Position numbers and translations under genes: made by a program. A DNA stretch of 64,000 nt from Auricularia sp. M13. Its lineage: Eukaryota > Basidiomycota > Agaricomycetes > Auriculariales > Auriculariaceae. The notes below the pieces were generated by a model. The model saw nothing but the letters and a program-made list of their open reading frames with translations. It ran no database searches and was not told where the DNA came from. Numbering within the stretch: the first letter of the stretch is position 1; every line of letters starts with the position of its first letter. The stretch lies in the NCBI GenBank assembly GCA_037042915.1, contig CM073195.1, positions 496,001 through 560,000 of the forward strand. The letters are read 5' to 3'. Positions 50,818 through 62,607 of this stretch are shown piece by piece.

Positions 50818-53800
50818 TCATACGGACTGCGGACGAGGCTGCCAGAGCGGGTTGTTCGTCGAGACGGGCGACATACCGCTTTCGTACCGGCCATCGACAA
50901 CCAGCTCCAAACTGGGACGGATGTCTTCATTCTCCTCCATGGACCAGAGCACGACGGCTATGGTGTTCCTGCCATGGTAATCCAGTATGCCTTCGTGGAC
51001 AGGGAACTTTGCTTGCGGCCTGCGCAAACGGATCAGCGGCGCCTCAGACTCCTGTAATGGTTCCCGCGGTAACACATACCCCAAGTTCGCAACCCTCTTG
51101 CCCATCATCCATCCGTTCACATATAGGTACGCGCGATACGGAACGCCCGTCTCGCCCACACCATCGTCAAAGACGAACGACATGGGCACGTCGAATCCGC
51201 GGGGCACGTCCAGCTCGAAGTGCGTCACGAAAACGCCCACTCCCGCGTCTCCTCGCAGACCATCAGTCAAAGGGCGAGACTCCCAGGACGACACATCGAA
51301 TCCCGGAAGATGCCACCCTGCACGCTCTCCGAACGTCCCTCCTTCATTAGAGATGCCGCGGACGCGGTCCGTGAAGCTGCAACGGCATGTTCAGTGTGAC
51401 GTGCGATAGGTTGCAGAAGACCGTACTTGGTGTAGCCGCCTAGCTTCCCCTGAACCTTCCAAAACGAGAAGGTGCCGCCTTCAAGCAATGCACCGCGGAT
51501 CCCACGCGGCGATTTGGACGTATCGGCATCCCCTGCCCAAAGGCGTTGTCAGACGCCGGCCGCGCACAATCACCCCGCACTCACAGTCAATATCCTCTTC
51601 TAGCCCTTGATTATCTTGCAAGACCGTCAGCACGTTATCTTCGCCGATCCGCACTGCATCGTCAGGGAAACTATACAGCTCGTTCGTCTCGGCAATGATA
51701 TTCTGGTTATTCGTGGAGCTGTAAAATCGAAGATTAATTCGTAGAGACGGGAGAGATGGGCACATCGGCCTATGCGCACTTTCCGTAGGTTGTTTTTATG
51801 AATTTATCATTGATCCATATGCTGGCAGCAAACGCTAGTAAAAGCCGTCAGCCCGTGAGTTATTGGATGTATCCTCTCCTCACCTTCTCCGCCATTGATA
51901 GTCAGGTTGGCACTGGTCGTCTGAGAGCTTCCATTAAAATGGCCCCGCCAGATTAATGTCCCTTCACAGCTGCCGTCGCGATCAATACTGCAACAGACAC
52001 GAGGCAGGAGACAACTTACAATCCATAGTCGCAGCCGTAGAGCACAGGCGGCGCACCAAAGAGCGGCTTGTAAGGAATATTCGTCATTTCGTGGTCAGCA
52101 AGGGCCCAGTTCCCGTCGTCGTAGTCCGGCAGTATCTCAGGCAGCGCAGAGCTGAACTTCCACTCCTGCAGACTGGGAGGCGCAAAGCCCTGGACAATCG
52201 GAGGAATTTCCAACTTCGCGATGAATGCACCGCGGCACGAAACCTGGGCAGCGGCCAACACGTCCAGTCCGAGGGGCTGACCATTCCAAGAAATAGAAGA
52301 CACCGAGCGAGGTCCGATGACAGTCAGGTATGCATCTTCGCCGATGTCCCCGCGGAGCGCAAGATGAGAGCCACGCTGAACAAGCCTAGCATCGCGAACG
52401 AGATATGGTCCTCCGATTATGACGGTATCATTCGTGCCCTGCGACCAGAATGCTCCATAAGGCTCGGGGGACGCCAACACAGGTGCCCAGAACGTTCCGG
52501 CGGTGTCCGAGTCCGCGTAGAGCACGAGTTGCGTCTCCGAGTCCCAAAGCGTGACTAGCCCTTCGATGCCAGGCATGAATGATACAATTGTGTTGCCGGT
52601 GGAGTGCAGCTGATAGTGAATAAGCGGCGAATTACTCTGTTCCGTGAAGCCAGTGCTGCGACCAGTAAGAGGAATAGACGCTTCGTGCCATTGACCAGGA
52701 TGCCCATGCAAGAACAGGACGTCACGTCCGTCTATGACACCTGCAAAGAAGACCTCCGCGGTGGAATACAACAAGCGCGATGAGCCGAACTTGAAGTCGG
52801 TAACGATAACTTTCGACTGCCGACCGAAGAGCTCAACGTGTGGGCCGACCACAGGAATACCGAGAACGCCTGTCGAGCACTGAACGCTCAATCTGAATGA
52901 TACTTGCGCACTGCCAATCTTCATCAGCTCGGCAAAGTCCCAGTAGCGTGCTATCTTACAGCGAGGATGAATTCAGTTGGCGAGCTATGTAAAATCCGGC
53001 GTTTGTGTCGGGATTTTGGAGGGCGGTGACAAACACGGCATCGTTGTTTATCATGACGGCACCGCTGCCGTCCGTGCTATTGCCCTTCACCTCCGTTTTT
53101 GTGAACTCCACGGCGCTTCGAAGGAAAAGGCCCTGCCGCTTCAATTCGGTGTACTTGGGAGTGAGCTCGCGATTCTCGCGAATGGGACTGCCATAATCGT
53201 ATGAGGTGTAAACACCCGGGAACGGCAGCGAACCCCATGAGGTCCCCCCGTAGAGCATCTGAAACTCATCAGAAGTAATTCCGGCTGAATCGTTAGCACG
53301 CACGTAGATGTTCACGAGTTTAAAGTTGCTCGCCCAAAGGTGCTTGTTGAATACAGATTCGAAGTCGGGTCCTGTGAGCGTACGACAAGCTTCATAGCCC
53401 GGGGCGTTAGGGCCCCATCTGCAGAGACAATGAGCTTTATCCAGCCACTGTTGAGTGGGTATTGCCACACACGGATCATATGAACCGCCTTGGAATTCTG
53501 GGATATAATAGGGCTGTCGCGGATTTGCGTGTAGATGGTAGTCGTAATAATCTGTTTTGACCTGGAACCACACTGAGGGATTGGCGCAATCAAACCTCTG
53601 CGGGTACGAGTCCACGCCGTAAATGTCGACAGCCGCAGGCCCGGTGACGAATTGCTTGTCCCAGCTCGCATCGTTGAACGTCAGCGGAACAACGATGCCT
53701 TCCTTGCGGACAAACGATTCCAGCTGGACCATGTATTCCCCCTTGCCTGGGACCCCCTTGCTTGGATCGGCTGTATACTCGTTTTCGATTTGCCAAGCTC

Positions 53801-54873
53801 TGCCATGATAAGTATTTGATCATGTTGCTAAAGAGGCTGGAGTGAAGGAGTCACGCACATGATAGGGCCGCCCTCGGTGATCTGATTCCCTTTCGAGAGT
53901 TCGATGACTGCACGCATATACGGAACCCATGCTGCCTCGAAGTCCGAGTCATTACTTCGAAGATGCCCTTTCACCTCGCTAGTGACCCAGCCAGGAATTC
54001 CGCCACCGCTACGATTCATCAGCCACGCGGCCTTCTGGATCACAGCTACCTACTTGACTTCAGCATTGATATACGGCTGTATGAGTCGATGAGACCGTGC
54101 GAAAAATGACCAGGATACACACGTACGCCAGGTCGGATCACAACCCAGAGACCGGTGGCCATACATGCATCGAAGAACGGTTGCAATGCTCTAAAACCGT
54201 CGAAGTCAATGGTCCCAGGCGATGGATGTACAAGCGCCCTGCAGAGCCGGTTTGCTTGGACGTTCTTCGCAGGCGGAGCAGAGTTACGAACCAGTCAATA
54301 TAAATGCTAACAGCATTCAGACCAGCAGCTTTCATCTTTTCTAGGATGTCTATCCATAGCGTTGGCACGGGGAGACGGAACGTGTGGAACTCTCCGGACC
54401 TGACAGACAAACCGACAGTCAACACGGGCTCAGCGCTCAGCGCTCAGCCTCGGCCAACTTCAAGGTAATCACACACCAGAGAAATATGCGCTGCCCGCGC
54501 ACAAAGAGGCTGTACTGCAGGAATATCAGCCCGTCCATAGCCCGCGAAAAATGAACGCAGCACGCGCCTCATCCCATTGCACGAGGTCAGTCAGGCCGTT
54601 TGAAGATAGCCTCTTACTTCCTTTGGTTGGGACGGAATGCAAGGACGCGTAGAGCGCAGGCAAGGTGTCCGGGAGAGCTCGAAGAACCTGGTCCCAGGGT
54701 ATGAAGATGATGAAGCAGAGCGCGGACATGAACCCCCAGAGTAGAGCGTGCTGCTTTGTCTTCGTTCTGCCGGCTAGGGACATGCTGTTCTCTGCGCAGT
54801 GATCCTTCGTGTTGAAATGCGGCGTCGAGCCGTGGCGCCTCGCCATTTTTTCCCATGAATGGCTGGAAGCCAT
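50818..54873 (-). CDS. lacA: GH35 beta-galactosidase with N-terminal membrane anchor
   Basis: Fourteen exons: 54,873-54,568; 54,514-54,477; 54,399-54,292; 54,238-54,127; 54,076-54,054; 54,008-53,859; 53,799-52,960; 52,910-52,020; 51,969-51,884; 51,834-51,780; 51,718-51,585; 51,532-51,427; 51,376-51,080; 51,019-50,818; 1,115 residues. It hydrolyses terminal beta-galactosides in cell-wall or plant glycans. [13 protein letters not shown] and [11 protein letters not shown] (acid/base Glu) and [12 protein letters not shown] (nucleophile Glu) identify family 35. Downstream beta-sandwich domains include GTLIWRGHF and [19 protein letters not shown]. Instead of a cleavable signal it has a basic 40-residue leader and one hydrophobic stretch ([17 protein letters not shown]), so it is probably a type II membrane protein. 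Intron 1 is GC-AG. Confidence 0.95.
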
Positions 54874-54944
54874 GGCGGGCAGGAGCAGGAGTCTGACGCG
54901 CGCGCAGCCGACGCGTTGCGCCGACTGGCCGGCCCGGACCCCGA

Positions 54945-55632
54945 TCAGACACGCACTTCAGGAGGATTATCTAATCGTTCAATAACTCGATGAAGAGAGA
55001 AAGCGTAGTCTATTCGTGTATCTCGTGAATGGTGCGGTTGTTTCGAGAGCGATGCGATGCGATGCGACAGCTGAGAAGATACTTTTACAACCCACGGAAG
55101 GCGGCCTCGCGCCGCCTCCCAGACCCAAATGCCAAGTAATAATGCCAGAATGCTAATACCCTGTATGCTCCAGATGCCTGGATGATGCCAAATTGTGTTT
55201 ATGAGTCTCTGCAGCAGGCGTAAGCGGCGAGAGACAGAGGGAAAGAGGGCTGCTGCGTACATATACCATGCAGTGCCATCTTCCCAGAATAAGCCGCGGA
55301 CGCCCACCATCTCGGCGAATGCTACGAATGTCTCGTGGTCGCATTGGCCGAGGACGTGGGCTCCTCCCATGAATTCGAATTTGTAGTGCTGGACCTTCTG
55401 CCAATATACTGTCGGTGACCGTGAGTACACACGGCGTGAGGCTGGCTGGGGACAGCATGAGCTCACCTTCAAAGGTATTACGCTGCCGCAAAGTCCAGTT
55501 GCCCGACCGAAACAGCTTAGAGCCGTGTATGAAGCAATAGTGGCCGGCGGCGTTGGCGGCGCAGGGCACCTCGCGGTCGTCGTTCTCGGGGACCTCTGGC
55601 GGCTCCCCAGTCAGACGGCGAAACGTGGGCAT
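54945..55632 (-). CDS. Predicted single-pass membrane protein, unknown function
   Basis: Two exons, 55,632-55,467 and 55,408-54,945 (58-bp intron), 209 residues from the first ATG; the frame is open 75 bp further upstream without an ATG. Conserved-looking core: HYCFIHGSKLFRSGNWTLRQRNTFE-VYWQKVQHYKFEFMGGAHVLGQC followed by FVAFAEMVGVRGLFWEDG. One clear membrane segment (GISILALLLGIWVWEAA) lies near the C-terminus. I do not recognise the family. Its stop lies only 71 bp upstream of the beta-galactosidase start on the same strand, so the two transcription units nearly touch. Confidence 0.6.
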
Positions 55633-57062
55633 GGGCGATGCCTGGGACGGCGAGGGGAGCGGGCGCGCCGACGAAGGGCGAGAGAGGCTCGGAGGAGTTT
55701 CTGGCACGTTACACGGAGAGGGGCCAGCCAGCGTCCACTTTTGAGCCCAAAATCTCTGCCTGCCCTGACGTCACCGCGAATATTCTCGCGGGCTCGGCCG
55801 CTTCCCGCTTCAAAGCACTGCGGCGTGCGACGGTCATGTGTGACGAGCGAGATCCGCAAATTCTAAGACTGAGAATCGCTCTGCAGCGCCTTCGGACCTA
55901 CTGTAAGCAGCGCAGAGCAAGCTCAGAAGGACAAGCCGGGTGAGCGGAGTCGCGGTGCCGGGGGCATCGTTGCACGTTGAATCCGCTCCCGCTTCTCCTG
56001 CTCCCTGCCAGTTTCGCACCTCAAATGCGGAGGGTGCAGTGTTTTGCCTGTTTCACGCTTCATGGCCGCTTTGCATTGCTTCGATATGCCGCGATGCCTC
56101 ACGCTACTGAAAAGGGCTGTTTCTCCGCGTAATCATCGCTGGTTGCCAAAGATTCTCGGTTCTTCGGTGACCGTACTGGAGTCATCCAGCTCAATCTGTA
56201 TTGATTCTCCCTGGAAACCACTGAAAATAGATACAACCTTGCGAGAGGAAACGCTCACTGGTGCACTGACTCGGACATTCCAGCTTCCCCAATTCCACCT
56301 TTCCTTCCCACCGGTCTGTACGAGATTCTATAATACATATCTACCCCTCACGTCTTACGCACGAGCGGAGTGAGTGAGGGGGCAGGTTGACTCAACCATA
56401 GTAGAATCCCCGAGGAACTGTAGCTGAAAGCGCAACCGGAGCAACTCCTTTCTGCTCTGAACTTCATCACTTCACTTCGCCACATGCGTTCAAGATGCCT
56501 ATCTTAATCCGCATCTCGTGTATTGAATTAGATCAACATAGCAGCGAGTCGGGTGAGTCCTTGCTGAACTTCGCGGCCGTCCTTGCGCAACGATGCCTAC
56601 TATTAAATTAGAAGCCTTCCACCCTACCAGGTTTTACCTCCTCTATCATGATCGACCTTGCTTTGTGAGGTGCGAAGGAATGGCTACGCGATCGTCCGAA
56701 GCTGCCAGCAAGCCTGGAAGCAGCAGCCATTCTGTTCCTTGAGCCACGCACTGTATCTCACGCGGTAGTTGGGCCCCATTTGCACGCAGCTCCGAGCCTG
56801 CAGAATCAGACGTCCTGGTCTCAGCATAGAAAGGAAGGGAAAAGTTTAGGCAATCAAGCTACTCACCATTCAGAACGGAGTACGACCAGCCCTCAGCCCT
56901 GCGCGAGGCTGCCGCACCGTATACCGAACGCAGGAGTCCCTATCACTCGCACAGGAACTTCTATTGGCATGAAGGCGCAAGCCCGTGAACGGGAGTCAAG
57001 AAAGTAGGTCAGAACATCCAACACGAGTATATGCCATTGAATATGTTTCCTCATGCGCCCCT
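55633..57062. other. Gene-free stretch
   Basis: 1.4 kb with no recognisable gene, repeat or RNA. Short plus-strand frames at 55,638-55,943 and 56,044-56,373 lack domains. It contains the upstream region of the membrane-protein gene and the 3' side of the carrier gene. Confidence 0.5.
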
Positions 57063-58555
57063 CTAGGTATTTCTCCTCCACCTGCCCAGCATTTAGTCGG
57101 CAGTCCGGATATTGAGATGCAAAAACGTACAAGTTCAAGAACAGTTTCCACAAGATGGAAAACAGAATGCCCTGCAACGCATTGGCCAGGATGCGCGTCC
57201 GCAGGCCCCGACCAAACAGCCCGCGAAGGCCGTCGGCGGCGAGGACAGCCCGCGCCGCGTCGCCTGTGGTATGTTAGCATTGGTTCCGAAGAGGCCAGGA
57301 GTGACTGACGGTACGATATACGCGTAGCATTAACCTGCCTGTACGTCTTGAGCACGCGCAGAGAATTGCTCGACGTGTCAGAGACAACAGAGGCGCAGAA
57401 GCCGATCAACGCCTGTCGGCCCAACAACTGTAGCACTCCATGCGGCTTGCCGATGTGCTCATCGAGGAAATTGTAGGTACCGAACCAAGGATAGTGACCT
57501 GGCGCGTGTCTTGGTTAACGACTCCGCCAACGGATCGCCGACACGTACCGACAAACGTCGCGGCTGCAGTTCCCACTGCACCATACCACAGGGTGCCGAT
57601 GCCGTGGACCTTGCTATGCGCGGGGTCAGTTCGGGATCGGGCTGTGGACGGAAAGAGCGGGTGCCCACATGCGGTTGCGGAGGAGAGCCCAACCCTGCTC
57701 GCCCTGCGTTTGCAGCGTAGTCTTGAGCGTGTCAATGGGTGTGAGGACCATTCTGAACAGTGCCGCGGACAGTGATGCAAAAATGGTCTGAATCAGGATT
57801 GGAAGTTTGCTCATGGTCGGGTTGGAGTGAAGTAGGGCGAGAATGCCAGCGTTGGCTGCTGTATCGCCGAAGCGTGCAATGGGCCCTAGTGCACATGCTT
57901 GCTCAGAGCCATTGACACACATGAGGAAGGCGACCCACCCTGGAACAGGGCGGCACCAAGGCCGGCGTAGTAACGCGGAAATCCACCATCGGCGTAGAGT
58001 ATTGAGCTGGCTTCCTTGAGCGTCGTCCCATACCGGTATTGGTAGTTCATGATTGTGCGAAGAGGCTGTACGAGTTCGTTATAGCGTGTTCGATCGCGCC
58101 ACATTCAAGAGCATACCATGAGAGTCAGCACCTGCAATACCATGGCTTGGAGCGCATTCAGCTCGCTAACACAGTATCTGGAAGCACACGCGTACCAGCT
58201 GCGCCGCTGAGGCCGCCGCCGAGAGCATCTTTCAACGCGGCTTTCAAGTCGAACTGTAACGGGTGTCAATTACGGTCTTCGCGAGGCCGACAAGCACACG
58301 CACATCGACGTTGTCCGCGTCTATGATGCCCTTGATGAACCAGACGCCAAACGCAAAGCCAGAGATGAGCCAGAAAGCCCATACAGCAATATCCCAACGC
58401 GTCCATTGGTCGGGTACATCCTCCAGCGCTTTCGCAGCCTCGTCTTCGGGCCGACGCTGGACGCCTTCGCGCAGAGCATCGTGGGACACGTCCTTGGGCG
58501 TCGAAGGCCCACTGACGAGCGGCGTGCGCTCGTCAATTGTCGACGAAGACGCCAT
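57063..58555 (-). CDS. Mitochondrial-carrier-family-like protein
   Basis: Nine exons: 58,555-58,304; 58,253-58,196; 58,145-58,117; 58,065-57,939; 57,885-57,669; 57,613-57,549; 57,498-57,322; 57,263-57,131; 57,081-57,063; 358 residues. The body has three carrier-like repeats: [31 protein letters not shown], then [24 protein letters not shown] (a P-x-D-x-x-K signature), then [22 protein letters not shown] with [21 protein letters not shown]. Such proteins move metabolites across the inner membrane. The first repeat lacks the acidic residue of the signature, and an N-terminal extension with ERTPLV and a Trp-rich hydrophobic segment is unusual, so this belongs to a divergent subgroup; the substrate is unknown. 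The last exon (LWRRNT end) is the least certain. Confidence 0.82.
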
Positions 58556-58945
58556 ATCGGTGTCACGGTGCAAAGAGCGATATGTCAGCCGGCGCCGGTG
58601 CGGTGGGATCTTCAACCGACAGCTATCCGATCTGGTACTGCCGATTATCAGATCCAATGATAATAGGACATGACGATCGCTGTGGTCGACATCGACATCG
58701 ACGGCCATGCCTGCTACGGCGCGCTTATCAGATCTAGAATCTCTTACTGTTCGCATGCAGCCAACGCGCGCTGCACCCAATCCGAAAGGTTAGCCAAGTA
58801 CGGCAGCAGACGTTGTTGCACCAGGGACAGGATATAGTACCAGTACGTATACACAAATGAGGAGAGGAGTAGAGCGAGCATGGAAGCAGCGTTTGAAAGC
58901 AATATGTATAATATCTGCCGCAGCGAGAGTCGTCCAAGAAATGCT

Positions 58946-60284
58946 TCAAGAAAACTTCCACCTGTGGTCACATCAGCGGAAAGACAGTACCAGCTACGGG
59001 AGAATTACCTGTTGCCACAGTTCACGCAAGTGACGAAGGTCTGCGAGGTTTCAGACGAGCTATGGGGGACGGAGCGTTGGAGGACTTACAGTCATAGGCT
59101 CGTCAGCGCTGCGAGTCTGCGCCTGGCGGTATCGAGTCTTCCACTACAGCGGGTGTCAGGTGCAAACGACGATTGCAATGGGCGACCAACCTGTTTGCAG
59201 CGGCCGCACTGGAATGCGCTTGTCTCGGCCTCTGGCTCGCCCGCGCCGAGAGACTTGTGAAAGTTGACCTCCTTGATGGCCTGGTCAGCCTGCTTGCGCT
59301 CCTCAGATGCCATGTCCTGCGTGCCAATCAGAGTTTGCACGGATCGAGGATGATGGAGTGAACGAACCGCGGCGCTCATCGTCGCGAGTCTGGCAACAGG
59401 GAGATCACCGCTGACCACACTAGCGCGCAGGGAAGGATTCCCCTTGTCCTTCAGGTTGAGGTACAGCATGCGCATCTTGGCACGGTACGGGCCTGAGGAC
59501 GAGCCCTCGGCGTTGTAGACGGCCTTTTCGAGACTTGTCGCCCGTCCCAAGATCTGGTCCGAAGCTGTGCCATGCAAGTCAGCCAAGTCAAGCACCGAGA
59601 AGAGGACTCACGAGCAGTCGAATCGGAGGCAAGAGCGTCGTAAATCATCTCTACGCATTTGTCGCGTGTTTTGTCGTGGGTGGTGGAGAAGCGCACGCCG
59701 TCGGTTTTGTGGTTGCGCGTCGGTGTCGACGACAGCGGGGTGCTGGGGCTGGCGGCCGAGACTGCTGTCGTGGGCGTCTTGGTCTGCGGCATAGGCGGCG
59801 GGGGCAGCTTGGGCACGACGACTGCGAGGGCGATGGGCGCGCGATGAGCGAGACACAGTGGGCCATGGTCAACGCACTCACCTTGTGTCTTTGGTGTACT
59901 CGTACTATGGCTTGCCGCAGCCTCAGCTTTGGCAGCCTCGACCTCGACTTCCATTTTCTGACGAGCTCCTTTGCGAGGTCTGCGACTTCCTTTGAGGCGT
60001 GGGTCCGTAGCTTGCCCACCGCCAGGCCGGCTTTCGTTTCCTGCAAGGCTCGCGGCCTCGGTTATATACTCCTTATCGCCGCGCAGAACGGGCATGACCC
60101 ACTCTGAGCAGGGTCTCTGTGGCTTTCACGCTCTTTTTTAGGAGGTTTAGGACGTTCACGGTGTCCTGAGGGGCAAGACGCGTTAGCCACAGGCCGAACG
60201 GGACCGAGCACAGGCGCTTACCTGGGGCGACGACGACGCCTGCAGCTCCTTCACGAGCTTTTTCAGGTCACTGGTGTCTGTCAT
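58946..60284 (-). CDS. DST1: Transcription elongation factor TFIIS, with an apparent 1-nt deletion
   Basis: Eight exons: 60,284-60,222; 60,165-60,103; 60,040-59,882; 59,821-59,612; 59,564-59,191; 59,143-59,090; 59,040-59,009; 58,961-58,946; 323 residues if one base is restored. It reactivates stalled RNA polymerase II by stimulating transcript cleavage. The N-terminal LW domain (TVNVLNLLKK, KLRTHASKEVADLAKELVRKWK), central domain (FSTTHDKTRDKCVEMIYDAL, SLHHPRSVQTLIGTQDMASEERK) and C-terminal zinc ribbon (CGRCKQ ... RSADEPMTTFVTCVNC with the catalytic Asp-Glu) are all present. Between KWK and EVEAAKAEAAAS the frame shifts by one near 59,942-59,950, and no intron can repair it. Otherwise all splice phases fit. 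Confidence 0.9.
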
Positions 60285-60718
60285 GGCTCTAATCTATCCG
60301 GGCTGCTACTGTACACCGGCGACGAACAGGTACAGGTACGTATCTCTCGAAGGTGCCCTGCGGGTATCTCCGGCAGCCCGACGCGCTTTTCATTGTCCAC
60401 GCCGTGCCACGCGACTGCCACCAGTGAACGCGGGCTCTACTTACAACGGCGTTGCCCAGTGTCTCATAGCTGCAATAAAAGTGTCCAATCATCGTCCAGG
60501 GATTTGATGGTCAATCTACTGTCTGCAATTGGCTGTGCACGCCCTGCTGCGAGCGGCGGCGGCGCAGGTGTAGCGGCTGTCGAGTGCCGATGTGAAGCGC
60601 GCTGGCTGGCGCCGGCGCTCTGGTGTCTGGCGGCCAGTCCTGTCTGGACCCGGGCCATCGCATCGAGGTCGCGCCGGCACGTCCAGTTGCCGCCCCACCT
60701 CCTTTGCTTCCAACCGCC
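60285..60718. promoter_or_regulatory. Divergent upstream region of DST1 and HEM13
   Basis: 434 bp between two divergent genes. A TTGCCCAGTG/CAATAAAAG stretch near 60,450-60,480 is the only notable element. The plus-strand frame here has no known domain. Confidence 0.5.
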
Positions 60719-61855
60719 ATGTCCAAGGTCTGTCCTGCCCGGCCCCCGCTGCGCATCAGCAACCACTGACCCACAAGGCCCCAGCATGACTTTGTGCCAG
60801 ACAAGTCGCAGTCGATGCGCGAGCAAGTAACGGCATACATCAAGTCGCTCCAGATTCACATCTGCTCCGCGCTCGAAGCCGTCGAAAACAGCGACAAGAA
60901 ATTCGTTCCCGATGCATACACGCGCGCGGCTGGAGCAGGCTTCGGCATATCCAGCACCCTTGCCGGCGGGAAACGCATCGAGAAGGCTGGCGTCGGTGTC
61001 TCTGTCGTCACCGGCGCACTCTCGCCCGCAGCGATAAAGCAGATGCGCGCCAACCACGCCGAGATCCCAACCAATCTCAGCGACTCGCAGAATCTACCCT
61101 TCCTGGCGGCGGGTCTCTCTCTCATCGTCCACCCGCGGAACCCCATGGCACCGACTGTGCATATGAATTATCGCTATTTTGAACTCGTCGAGTCTGTGTC
61201 AACGAGCGTGGAGAACAATGTGCCCAAGGCGAACGGGCCGCCGCTAGCCTGGTGGTTCGGTGGAGGATGCGACCTTACGCCTTCCTACGTGTTTGACGAG
61301 GACGCGCTTCACTTCCACGAGACGATCAAAGCCGCGTGCGACAAGCACAGCACCGACTTCTACCCCGCGTTCAAGCGCTGGTGTGACGAGTACTTCTTCA
61401 TACCGCACCGGAACGAGGGCCGCGGACTGGGCGGCATTTTCTTCGACGATCTCGCAGCGCTTCCCCACGCCCGTCTTCCCGAAGTGAACGGCATTGGCAA
61501 GCGGCCTGCGACGCCAGAGGCTCTCTTCGACTTTATGCGCGATTGCGGTGACGCCTTCGTGCCCTCCTACGTTCCCATTCTGCTACGGCGCGTGGATATG
61601 CCATTCACGGACGAGGAGCGCCGCTGGCAGCTCATCCGCCGCGGGCGTTACGTGGAGTTCAACCTGATGTACGACCGTGGGACCAAGTTCGGGCTTAGCG
61701 CGCCTGGCGCCAGGATCGAGAGCATTCTAATGAGCTTGCCGGAGACTGCCCGGTGGGAATACTGCACCGACATGGGCGCCGAGGGGACGCGCGAAGGCGA
61801 GCTGGTTGCGCTCCTGCGCAAACCCAAGGACTGGATACCCCTGACGAGCGCCTGA
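60719..61855 (+). CDS. HEM13: Coproporphyrinogen III oxidase (oxygen-dependent)
   Basis: Two exons, 60,719-60,727 (9 nt, M-S-K) and 60,785-61,855; 359 residues. The enzyme oxidatively decarboxylates coproporphyrinogen III in heme synthesis. Seen: GKRIEKAGVGVSVVTGALS, HMNYRYFE, WWFGGGCDLTPSYV, ACDKH, CDEYFFIPHRNEGRGLGGIFFDDL, RRGRYVEFNLMYDRGTKFGL and ESILMSLPETARWEY near the end, all diagnostic. The long frame begins at GTG, so I place the start in a 9-nt first exon with a good context (CCGCCATGT), joined through a GTCTGT...CCCCAG intron of 57 bp. No presequence is seen, consistent with the cytosolic fungal enzyme. Confidence 0.93.
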
Positions 61856-62036
61856 GCAGGGCCTCTTCTAGCAAACTACAATACTGAATAGAAACAGACT
61901 GGCAAACCACTAATGTTTGATGAAATGGCAAAAAAAGGACGGTCAGATTTCAGTAGGTACGAACAGCAAGGACGACAGAGGCAGCCAGAGAGAGCAGGCA
62001 CGAGCGATAATACAGCAGAGGGAACGAGAACTACAT

Positions 62037-62516
62037 TTAGTCGGCTGCTGTTGATACACCACCGCCCACCTCTGCACAAACGCCGTCAGAGTCAGACGAG
62101 CAAAACGGCGGGAAAAACGGATGCCTACGCTCGACCATGACATCGATGGCGTCGCCCTCTTCCATGTCGAGGGTGGCGGGCGTGTCGTCGTCGTTCAGCC
62201 GATTGCCATCGTACAGGAAGCTGGCAAGGTTGCGGGTCAGCCAGAGCGGGCGGCCAGCCACAAGGTTGCTGCATACCGAATGCTCGACACATCCTTGCCC
62301 ACCTTGCTGGCATATGCGCCCTGAAGCTTGCTGAGCTTCGTGCTGCGCTTGATCTTGAAGAAGACCTCTTCGCCCTGCGAGGTCACGACCTACAAGAGTT
62401 TCGTTGAATTCCTGGACAGTATTTCTAAAATTTGGGGATAGAGCGGCTACCTTTATATTGATGGGCGCGTTGGGGTCCTCGTTCTTCGGCCGGACCTCTT
62501 GCTCGTTGTCAGACAT
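62037..62516 (-). CDS. SMT3: SUMO (ubiquitin-like modifier)
   Basis: Four exons: 62,516-62,451; 62,389-62,277; 62,220-62,129; 62,071-62,037; 101 residues. It is conjugated to lysines of nuclear and other proteins. The flexible N-terminus carries VRPKNEDPNAP. The fold contains VTSQGEEVFFKIKRSTKLSKL, IRFLYDGNRLNDDDTPATLDMEEGDAIDVMVEQVGG. The diGly is followed by seven residues (GVSTAAD) that a SUMO protease must remove. The exon junction restoring E-Q-V-G-G at the C-terminus confirms the last intron. Divergent with VPS28. Confidence 0.97.
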   Translation of the reverse strand: MSDNEQEVRPKNEDPNAPINIKVAALSPNFRNTVQEFNETLVGRDLAGRRGLLQDQAQHEAQQASGRICQQGGQGCVEHSVCSNLVAGRPLWLTRNLASFLYDGNRLNDDDTPATLDMEEGDAIDVMVERRHPFFPPFCSSDSDGVCAEVGGGVSTAAD

Positions 62517-62607
62517 GGCTGTCGATGGACAAGATGAGAGTTGCACAGGGCTCGCGACAGGGAAGGCAAATCCCGGTCGCCTCTTATGGGCCCTGGCACC
62601 GACAGCC
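62517..62607. promoter_or_regulatory. Compact bidirectional promoter between SMT3 and VPS28
   Basis: Only 91 bp separate the two start codons, so both 5' UTRs and the promoter elements must be very short or overlap the opposite gene. No TATA box visible. Confidence 0.7.

Noticed and set aside
58744-58971. 75-residue minus-strand frame with hydrophobic segments that begins M-T-T-G-G-S-F-L
   Set aside because: It overlaps the last TFIIS exon in another frame (the GTGGAAGTTTTCTTGA exon). A short 3' UTR frame is more likely than a separate membrane protein, though not disproved.
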